NCBI GenBank assembly: GCA_023399505.1
Contig: JAEWOZ010000095.1
Span: 1-11,692 of the forward strand
DNA from: Fusobacteriota bacterium
Lineage (GTDB): Bacteria; Fusobacteriota; Fusobacteriia; Bac17; JAEWOZ01
Length of the DNA: 11,692 nt
Direction of reading: 5' to 3'
Shown one piece after another: positions 1-6,084 of the stretch (position 1 is its first letter; every line of letters begins with the position of its first letter). The position numbers were made by a program, and so were the translations under genes. The notes beneath the pieces were generated by a model. The model was not told the origin of the DNA, ran no database searches, and saw only the letters and a program-made list of their open reading frames with translations.

Positions 1-1
1 G

Positions 2-2851
2 CTTATAGGTATGCCTTTTGATCATCTACTAGATATATCAAATTTAGAAGAGAATGAAAATTTAATTAAAGATTTAGCTATGGGAAATACTATAAGCTTT
101 AACTTGAAGGTTAAAAGAAAAGATGGAGAATATTTTCCAGCTCATATTAAAGGTATCCCTTTTGAATTAGAAGATTTCCACGCCGTAATGTTTATTATTA
201 AAGATCTTTCATATGAAAGATTATTAGAAAATGAGATAAATGAAAGTAAAAGTAAAATAAAAAATCTATTCATTAACACACCTGCTGTTAGTTTAGTAAT
301 AAATTTAAAAGAGGGTGGAAAAATAATAAAGGCTAATAAAGCAGCTTCAGATTTCTATGGTTTTAGCGAAGAGGAGCTTTTAAAATTAAGTATAGGTTTT
401 TTAACAATCCAATCACCTAATGATAGTTCATTTCCTTTTAAAATTAAAGTAGGAATAGAAAAAACACAACATAAGACAAAAGAGGGTCTCATAAAGGATG
501 TTATAGTATATTTTACTCCTTTAAATAATGATACTGACACTATGGTATTAGTTGTACATGATTTAAGTCAGATAAAAAGAGAAAAAAGAATACTGTTTTA
601 TCAAAAAAATATCCTTAAAAGTATATTAAATTATCAAGAAGATATAATTTTTTACTTGGATAATCATCTAAAATATAGTGGTGTAAATAAAGTATATGAA
701 GATTATTTTAAAGTAGATGGGGAAAGTTTAGTAGGTGTAAATTACGAAAACTTAATTCCAGAAGAAAATAATGAAAATACTGAAATTATAAAAAATAATA
801 AAAGTATTGTTTACGAAAAATGGGTGTCAGGAAAAGATGGTAACAAAAAACTGTTTAAAATCTTTAAACATCCTATAGTAGACGAAAAAAACAATACAGT
901 AGCTTTATTATGTATTTTGAAAGATATCACTTCTTTAAGAATAATTGAAGAAGAATTAAAGAAAACTAAAAGTGAAATTGAGCCTACTAAAATATTTAAA
1001 GGAAACTTACTTGCTAATTTAAGCCATGAAATAAGAACACCCTTAAATGGGATTATAGGTATAGCTAATATGCTATTAGATACTAAATTGTCTAATGAAC
1101 AGCTTAAACTTTTAGATATAATAAATCGTTCCTCAAATTCTTTGCTGAAAATAGTAAATGATATTTTAGACATTTCCCAAATGGAATCAGGAAAATATAA
1201 AATTAATGAAACTAGATTTTCGCTTGAAGAGGTAATAGCAGAGATATGTGAAATATTTAAACCACAAATTATTAAAAAAGAGTTAGATGTGAGTTATAAA
1301 ATCTCTTCAGATATACCTTCAGAGCTGATAGGCGATGCTTATAAATTAAGACAAATTCTTTTAAATCTTATAGGCAACTCCCTAAAGTTTACGGATAAAG
1401 GTAAAATAAGCATTGACGTTAATTTAATTGAAGCATTTGAAAAAGAGGGAAATGAATTTATTTTTGCGAGATTCAAAATTTCTGATACAGGTATAGGAAT
1501 AAAAGAAAAAGATAAAGGAAAATTATTTAAAGCATTTAGCCAAACTAATTCAGAAGCTAATAATAGTAATTCTGGAACAGGATTAGGTTTAGTTATAACT
1601 AAAAAACTAGTAGAAATACTTGGAGGGGTAATAGAAGTTTCAAGTACTTATGGTAAAGGCTCTGTATTTAGTTTTTCAATTAAATTTCAAAAAGTTAATA
1701 TCATAAATAAAGTGTTTAATAAGGTCGCAGTAACCGGTGATATTAGAGAGGAAGGTAAAAATTTTGCTTTCAATATATCTAATTCAAACGGAACTAATTT
1801 AACTATATTTGAATCGTCTGAAAATTTTGATTATAAAAAGGAATTAGATTTAGTTATTATAATAAATGACATTGATTTACACGAATATTTGGAAAAAAAT
1901 TCAAATAAAATTTTAAAACTAAAAGGTGTTAAAGTACTTATAACAAAAAGCATGCCCTCAGACAAAGAGATTGAACTTATGAAACAAAGTAATATTTTAA
2001 GTTTATTAGTAGCTCCAACAAGTATGCATGAAATTAATAGTGTTTTAAAACATTTAGCTACAGAAAAGAATTCTGAATTTAAGGTATGGGATTTTTCAAA
2101 AATCAAGAGAAAAGAAAGAATAATATTGCTAGAAGATAATGAAATAAATAGCATCATAATATGTGATTTAATAGAAAAAGCTGGTTTTGAGATAGCTAGT
2201 TATTCAACCACCCAAGCTGCTTTAGACAAGGAAGATTTTAGAAATGTTGATTTAATATTAGGAGATATAAACATGCCTGATATTAATGGAATAGAAACAA
2301 CATCTATTATAAGAAAAATAACAGAAAATTTTGAAAAATATATTCCTATTATAGCTATTACAGCTTATGCATTACCAGGAGACAAAGAGAAATGTATAAA
2401 AGCTGGTATGGATGATTACATTACAAAGCCTATTGATAAAGAAGTTTTATATGAAAAAATAGAAAAACATTTGAAAGATAGATTCAAAAAAAATAAAATA
2501 ATAGATGAAGCCACTATAGAAGATGCCTTTAGTAAAAACTATGATCTAATATTAAAAGTTATTAAAATTATTAAAAGTAGTCTCCCTAAAAAAATAGAAA
2601 ACTTAAAGAAGGCAATTCAAGAGAATAATTTTAAAGAGATTGAATCTATTGCACATACTCTCAAAGGAACTTTAGGAAGTATTAAACCTCAAGGTATAAT
2701 GGAGATATTAGAAAAATTAGAAAATGATTCAAAATTAAAAGAAAAAGAGAATTACTTTAATGTTACTGAAATTTTAGAAAAAAAGTTAGATATATTGATG
2801 AAAGATATCAAAAACATTGAGGAAAAATTAAAAAAGAAATATATTGAATAA
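2..2851 (+). CDS. Hybrid sensor histidine kinase (PAS-HisKA-HATPase-REC-Hpt), 5' partial
   Basis: This is the C-terminal part of a multi-step phosphorelay kinase of the ArcB/BarA type. The frame is open to the left edge: the codons before the ATG at 11 encode LIG, which continues a PAS core, so that ATG is probably internal. Numbering from it: PAS remnant 1-66; PAS about 80-188; PAS about 197-311; HisKA about 330-395 with H-box NLSHEIRTPLNGI and phospho-accepting His339; HATPase_c with N-box Asn456, G1 DTGIGI (492-497) and G2 GTGLGL (522-527); a degenerate receiver-like segment about 570-685; a canonical receiver about 702-822 with acidic pair E708/D709, phosphoacceptor D752, T784 and K806; and an Hpt domain about 830-940 with His882 in AHTLKGTLGS. 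The expected relay is H339 to D752 to H882 to an external response regulator. No membrane segment lies in the visible part; any input region is upstream. The ligand and target are unknown. No terminator is evident after the stop. Confidence 0.93.
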   Translation, partial: LIGMPFDHLLDISNLEENENLIKDLAMGNTISFNLKVKRKDGEYFPAHIKGIPFELEDFHAVMFIIKDLSYERLLENEINESKSKIKNLFINTPAVSLVINLKEGGKIIKANKAASDFYGFSEEELLKLSIGFLTIQSPNDSSFPFKIKVGIEKTQHKTKEGLIKDVIVYFTPLNNDTDTMVLVVHDLSQIKREKRILFYQKNILKSILNYQEDIIFYLDNHLKYSGVNKVYEDYFKVDGESLVGVNYENLIPEENNENTEIIKNNKSIVYEKWVSGKDGNKKLFKIFKHPIVDEKNNTVALLCILKDITSLRIIEEELKKTKSEIEPTKIFKGNLLANLSHEIRTPLNGIIGIANMLLDTKLSNEQLKLLDIINRSSNSLLKIVNDILDISQMESGKYKINETRFSLEEVIAEICEIFKPQIIKKELDVSYKISSDIPSELIGDAYKLRQILLNLIGNSLKFTDKGKISIDVNLIEAFEKEGNEFIFARFKISDTGIGIKEKDKGKLFKAFSQTNSEANNSNSGTGLGLVITKKLVEILGGVIEVSSTYGKGSVFSFSIKFQKVNIINKVFNKVAVTGDIREEGKNFAFNISNSNGTNLTIFESSENFDYKKELDLVIIINDIDLHEYLEKNSNKILKLKGVKVLITKSMPSDKEIELMKQSNILSLLVAPTSMHEINSVLKHLATEKNSEFKVWDFSKIKRKERIILLEDNEINSIIICDLIEKAGFEIASYSTTQAALDKEDFRNVDLILGDINMPDINGIETTSIIRKITENFEKYIPIIAITAYALPGDKEKCIKAGMDDYITKPIDKEVLYEKIEKHLKDRFKKNKIIDEATIEDAFSKNYDLILKVIKIIKSSLPKKIENLKKAIQENNFKEIESIAHTLKGTLGSIKPQGIMEILEKLENDSKLKEKENYFNVTEILEKKLDILMKDIKNIEEKLKKKYIE

Positions 2852-2906
2852 ACTTCAAGTAGATGATATAATTCTCCCTATTGAAAGCATATTTAATTTA
2901 AAAAAT

Positions 2907-2946
2907 TTGATTTATTTGTTGCTTACTATTATAATAGTAGTATAAT
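2907..2946 (+). promoter_or_regulatory. Sigma-70-type promoter(s) for the DUF1292/TPR pair
   Basis: TTGATT (2907-2912) is followed after exactly 17 nt by TATAAT (2930-2935). A second, overlapping option is TTGCTT (2919-2924), 16 nt, TATAAT (2941-2946). Either would start transcription 20-40 nt before the ATG at 2973. In DNA this AT-rich a -10 match alone is weak. The combination of spacing, intergenic position and two perfect -10 hexamers supports the call. Confidence 0.5.
2924..2939. repeat. Perfect 16-nt palindrome overlapping a -10 box, possible operator
   Basis: TACTATTATAATAGTA is its own reverse complement and contains the TATAAT of the upstream promoter option. A dyad in this place is where a dimeric repressor would block RNA polymerase. 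The sequence is only loosely similar to PerR/Fur-type AT-rich boxes, and a palindrome of this length can occur by chance about once in a window of this composition. Confidence 0.3.
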
Positions 2947-2972
2947 AAAAACCAAATTGAATAAGGTGAGAA

Positions 2973-3323
2973 ATGAGTTACCCTATAGAAAGTTTTACGT
3001 ATAAAATAGATGATGAAGATAAAGAGTTAGATGTCATAGGAAATGTGATGATAAGAGATAGAGAATATATGGTAACTGATGATGGTTATAATAACAAATA
3101 TGTCTTTTATATTAACGAAGAAGAGGCGCTTGATTTAATAGAAGATGAAGATTTGAGTGAGTATATTCTTAGCCAATGGAGAGATGAAAGATATGGCACA
3201 TCAGCAAAAGAAAATGATGATTGGGATGACAATGATTATGCCGATTCATATGATGATGAGGATGAAGCTATTGAAGAAAATTTACATATAGTTGAGGAAG
3301 AAGACGAAGAATTTGATTTTTAA
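2973..3323 (+). CDS. Small acidic DUF1292-like protein
   Basis: This encodes a 116-residue cytoplasmic protein with no signal peptide or membrane segment. Residues about 8-68 follow the pattern of the DUF1292 family: an acidic start, a short beta-hairpin carrying REYMV, a second strand YVFYINEEEAL, and a closing acidic DLIEDEDL segment. The family has no established biochemical role that I can cite. The C-terminal tail (about 80-116) is almost all Asp and Glu and is probably disordered. The start is set by AAGGTGAG at 2964-2971, just upstream of ATG 2973. The gene is followed 21 nt later by the TPR protein and is probably co-transcribed with it from the promoter near 2907-2946. The family assignment rests on pattern resemblance only. 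Confidence 0.72.
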   Translation: MSYPIESFTYKIDDEDKELDVIGNVMIRDREYMVTDDGYNNKYVFYINEEEALDLIEDEDLSEYILSQWRDERYGTSAKENDDWDDNDYADSYDDEDEAIEENLHIVEEEDEEFDF

Positions 3324-3344
3324 AAATTATAAAAATAAAGTGAA

Positions 3345-4259
3345 ATGATGTTCATTATAATATTTTTGTTTTTATCCTCATTAATTCATTGCAGTGATGG
3401 AAACTTACTTTTTATAAATGTCTATGATATAGAAGAGTTAAAATTAAAAGAAAGAATAATCTCTTTTAATTTTGATAATAAAACTGCAGAAAAGTTTATT
3501 GAAAAATATTCTTATTCTGTTTTTTCATATTGTCTTTTAAATAATACTAATTATTTTGAAAAAAATAACAATTATAGAGAATTAATTTTATATAAGTATA
3601 AAATTAATAATAAGCGTTACAAACCAAAAATCTATAATAAATTTTTACTTTTAGAGAATTTAAAAAAAGTTTTTTACTCTAATTTAGATAAAAATATTGC
3701 ACTAAAAATTGCTGAAATTTATAGTCAATATAAAAACTATGAAGATGCAGAAACTTTTTCTATATTTTCGCAGCCATATAACATAAATATTAAATATATA
3801 TATGAAAATGATAGTTTAAGAAATAGGCTTTCATTTGTCAATAAAGAGATAGAGTATATTTCTTCTAAAATAAGTAACAAAAGAGAATTAATTAAAGAGG
3901 CTAATAACTCTTTTCAAAATAAAAAGTTTGACATTGCAAAAGCATATTATAAAAAACTTTTAATAGATCCTAAAATATTAGATAAAGAAGAATACAAAAA
4001 TATTCTTCTAAAATTAGGAGAAATAAATTTTTTCCAAAATAATTACAGAGATTCTTTAGAATATCTAAAAAAATCAGAAAAGATTTTAACAATTCAAGAA
4101 AAAACTGTGTGTCTATATTACATTGCTTTATGCTATTATAAGACAAAAGAGTATAGAAAGGCTTTAAACTATTTTGAAAATATCAAAAAATTTTACCCTT
4201 TTACAATATGGGAAACAAAAGCGTCTATTTATATAGAAAAAGTAAAGAGTGAGATTTAA
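3345..4259 (+). CDS. TPR-repeat protein with lipoprotein-like signal peptide
   Basis: This is a 304-residue protein. Its N-terminus is a strongly hydrophobic stretch (residues 3-14) ending in SLIHC, with Cys16 as the possible lipidation site. His at -1 is unusual for a lipobox, and there is no Lys or Arg before the hydrophobic core, so lipidation is uncertain. The middle (20-160) is Asn/Lys/Tyr-rich with no recognised fold. The C-terminal third has about three tetratricopeptide repeats (about 182-209, 217-248 and 253-286; for example ALCYYKTKEYRKALNYFENI), so a scaffolding or assembly role in the envelope is likely. Two ATG codons stand in tandem at 3345 and 3348 after a weak AAGTGA site; the choice barely alters the product. 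It lies 21 nt after the DUF1292-like gene. The last 48 codons recur in decayed form directly before lysS (7973-8119), which suggests this gene once directly preceded lysS. Confidence 0.8.
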   Translation: MMFIIIFLFLSSLIHCSDGNLLFINVYDIEELKLKERIISFNFDNKTAEKFIEKYSYSVFSYCLLNNTNYFEKNNNYRELILYKYKINNKRYKPKIYNKFLLLENLKKVFYSNLDKNIALKIAEIYSQYKNYEDAETFSIFSQPYNINIKYIYENDSLRNRLSFVNKEIEYISSKISNKRELIKEANNSFQNKKFDIAKAYYKKLLIDPKILDKEEYKNILLKLGEINFFQNNYRDSLEYLKKSEKILTIQEKTVCLYYIALCYYKTKEYRKALNYFENIKKFYPFTIWETKASIYIEKVKSEI

Positions 4260-4260
4260 T
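4113..4260 (+). repeat. Direct repeat copy 1 (3' end of the TPR gene)
   Basis: This segment aligns without any gap, at a constant offset of 3860 nt, to 7973-8120. By hand count 121 of 148 positions are identical (about 82%). The similarity ends just after the stop codon of the TPR gene; past about 4266 the two flanks are not clearly alignable. This copy is intact and in frame. Confidence 0.93.
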
Positions 4261-4317
4261 TAATAATCTATTAAAAATAGAAAAAATATCCAAAAAAAGG
4301 AAAAGCTTTTATATCGG

Positions 4318-4345
4318 TTTCATAAAACTAAAAAATTGAATAAAA
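4318..4345 (+). repeat. Ankyrin-gene leader repeat, copy 1
   Basis: These 28 nt, beginning TTTCATAAAACT and ending TTGAATAAAA, are identical to 5991-6018. They lie immediately upstream of and include the -35 element of the first ankyrin gene. Looser similarity continues through the -10 and the untranslated leader to the start codon. A third, partial copy is at 7949-7969. Confidence 0.9.
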
Positions 4346-4364
4346 ATTAATATAATGTTAAAAT
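4336..4364 (+). promoter_or_regulatory. Promoter of first ankyrin lipoprotein gene
   Basis: TTGAAT (4336-4341), a 17-nt spacer ending in TGT, then TAAAAT (4359-4364), giving an extended -10 (TGn). The same -35, spacer length, TG extension and -10 occur before the second ankyrin gene (6009-6037), and this conservation is the main support. It implies an untranslated leader of about 45 nt. The TATAAT at 4351-4356, inside the spacer, has no good -35 at 16-18 nt. Confidence 0.65.
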
Positions 4365-4416
4365 TTATTTAATGTAACATAAAATTACTTTTTAAGATCA
4401 AAGAGAATGAAATATA

Positions 4417-5946
4417 TTGAAAAACATACTGATAATATTATATTTAATACTATTTAATTGCGCTAAAATCATTGATGTAAATAAATATAGTATTAATAAA
4501 AGCTCTGAAGAAGAGCCAAAATTAAGAAATAAAAACGATATAGAAGAGCAAAAATTAATAAAAGCTGTTAAAGAAGGCAACAAAAATGGAGTTATAAAAA
4601 TTTTGAAAAAAGGTGTTAACTTAGATTATGAAGACTATAAAAACAGGACTCCATTAATGTATGCCTTAGCTGGATCTAAGAAATCAATAGTAAAAATACT
4701 TGCTAATGCTGGATGTGATATTAGTAGAATATATGTTTTTGATGAATTTTTTAATTGGAAAACTCATTATAAGTTTTTAAAATTATTAATAAAAAGAGGT
4801 CATCTAGATGTTAATTCATATGATGAAGAAGGAAATACTCTTATAAAATATTGTTTACATTATTTTGAATATTGTCTCCACCAAAAAGATAGTTTTGAAG
4901 AAGATTGTCCGTTTCATCGTCTTCTAAATTATATTGTAGTAAGAAACTTTAATTTAAATTATATTAACATTAAAGGGGGAACACCTTTAACAAATGCACT
5001 GCTTTCATATGATTATTATGCAGTAAAATTATTTCTTCGCCATGGAGCTGCACCAAATGTTTTAAATACTCATGGAAATAGTCCTTTAATGGAATTTGTA
5101 AGGGAAGAGAATAATCTTTATGGTTTTGAATACTCACTTAAAAATTATTATATTGAAAATATTATAAAAATACTTATAAAATTTGGAGCTGGTATTAATA
5201 TAAAAAATAGTTATGGCGATACAGCCCTAACTTTAGCTATTAGGGCTTCCAATTTAAAAGCAATAGAAATTTTGTTAAAACTATGTACTAATGAACCTTT
5301 AAACAGTAATATAGAAGGAGATGCTATATCTGCGTCTATAAAAAGAATTGGCGAAGTTTTGAAGGAATATTCTCATTTGAAAAATAATAAATTTATTTTA
5401 AAGAAATCAATTTACATACTTAGAATGGTACTAGCTTCCGCTTCATTAAAATCAAAAGATAAGGATTTTCTAATAAATAAAAATCCTAATATAATAGAAA
5501 ACCTTAAATTAATAAAACATCTATTAAATATAACGACCAAAAACAACAAATTTTCAAGACTCTTGCCTTCTTATGATACTTATTCAAATAAAAATAGAGT
5601 ATTTTTTATTAAGGATATAGACATTGATAAAGATTTTAAAAATAATTTAATTAAAAAAATGGATGCTTTAATTTTTCATCATGATAGTTTCATTTTTAGG
5701 AATAGTAGTCTCCTAATAGAGAGTTTTCTTAAAGTAGTAAAATTATGTAATTTGGAAAAAAGAAAAGATGTGAAAGAAGTAAATGAAACTTTAAAGAATT
5801 CTTTAATTAATTATTACGTTGATAAAATGAATAATAGAGAGGGATATGAAGAAAGATTTTTAGGATTATTAGCTATTGTAAAAAGTAAAGTAAATATTAT
5901 TATAGGAGACTTATACTCTTATGTGAAAAAATTCAATTCAAAATAA
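4417..5946 (+). CDS. Ankyrin-repeat lipoprotein, paralogue 1 (TTG start)
   Basis: This encodes 509 residues. A short n-region (MKN), a hydrophobic core and LFNC make a lipoprotein signal peptide with Cys15 as the lipidation site; Asn at -1 is atypical but shared with the next gene. A charged linker (20-45) precedes ankyrin repeats at about 43-74, 75-107, 186-218, 219-264 and 265-297 (for example TPLMYALAGSKKSIVKIL). Between repeats, residues 108-180 form an insert with a Cys/His cluster: H148, C153, H155, C164, H167. Residues about 325-509 form a helical, non-ankyrin C-terminal region that I do not recognise and that recurs in the next gene. Start: alignment with the paralogue places its ATG opposite ATA (4414-4416) here, so translation probably begins at TTG 4417. 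The ATG at 4407 is out of frame. The likely role is an envelope-anchored protein-binding scaffold; the partner is unknown. Confidence 0.85.
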   Translation: MKNILIILYLILFNCAKIIDVNKYSINKSSEEEPKLRNKNDIEEQKLIKAVKEGNKNGVIKILKKGVNLDYEDYKNRTPLMYALAGSKKSIVKILANAGCDISRIYVFDEFFNWKTHYKFLKLLIKRGHLDVNSYDEEGNTLIKYCLHYFEYCLHQKDSFEEDCPFHRLLNYIVVRNFNLNYINIKGGTPLTNALLSYDYYAVKLFLRHGAAPNVLNTHGNSPLMEFVREENNLYGFEYSLKNYYIENIIKILIKFGAGINIKNSYGDTALTLAIRASNLKAIEILLKLCTNEPLNSNIEGDAISASIKRIGEVLKEYSHLKNNKFILKKSIYILRMVLASASLKSKDKDFLINKNPNIIENLKLIKHLLNITTKNNKFSRLLPSYDTYSNKNRVFFIKDIDIDKDFKNNLIKKMDALIFHHDSFIFRNSSLLIESFLKVVKLCNLEKRKDVKEVNETLKNSLINYYVDKMNNREGYEERFLGLLAIVKSKVNIIIGDLYSYVKKFNSK

Positions 5947-5990
5947 AAATGCTAAAAATTATATTGAAATAACTGTAAAATCATTTAAGA

Positions 5991-6018
5991 TTTCATAAAA
6001 CTAAAAAATTGAATAAAA
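5991..6018 (+). repeat. Ankyrin-gene leader repeat, copy 2
   Basis: Identical over 28 nt to 4318-4345. Similarity continues through the promoter and leader to the start of the second ankyrin gene, showing that the duplication unit included upstream regulatory DNA as well as coding sequence. Confidence 0.9.
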
Positions 6019-6037
6019 TTTTATATAATGTTAAAAT
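6009..6037 (+). promoter_or_regulatory. Promoter of second ankyrin lipoprotein gene
   Basis: TTGAAT (6009-6014), 17 nt, TGT, TAAAAT (6032-6037): the same architecture as at 4336-4364. Transcription would start about 40 nt before the ATG at 6085, so this gene can be expressed independently of its upstream paralogue. No terminator is visible between the two, so readthrough is also possible. Confidence 0.65.
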
Positions 6038-6084
6038 AACTTAATATTATATAAAATTATTTCCTAAAGCAAAAGAGATAAGAT

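Noticed and set aside
11..13. ATG at 11 as the true start of the hybrid kinase
   Set aside because: The frame is open upstream, the preceding codons (LIG) fit a PAS core, and no ribosome-binding site is visible. The gene is cut by the window edge.
811..2157. Minus-strand open frames at 811-1173 and 1831-2157 inside the kinase gene, and similar ones at 355-540, 4398-4583, 9044-9355, 9612-9824 and 11346-11564
   Set aside because: All lie opposite strongly supported domain-coding sequence, show biased Ser/Leu/Phe/Ile composition typical of antisense AT-rich DNA, and match nothing I recognise.
4301..4310. AAAAGCTTTT palindrome after the TPR gene as a terminator
   Set aside because: It has no loop and no following T run. 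It is better seen as a chance palindrome in A/T-rich DNA.
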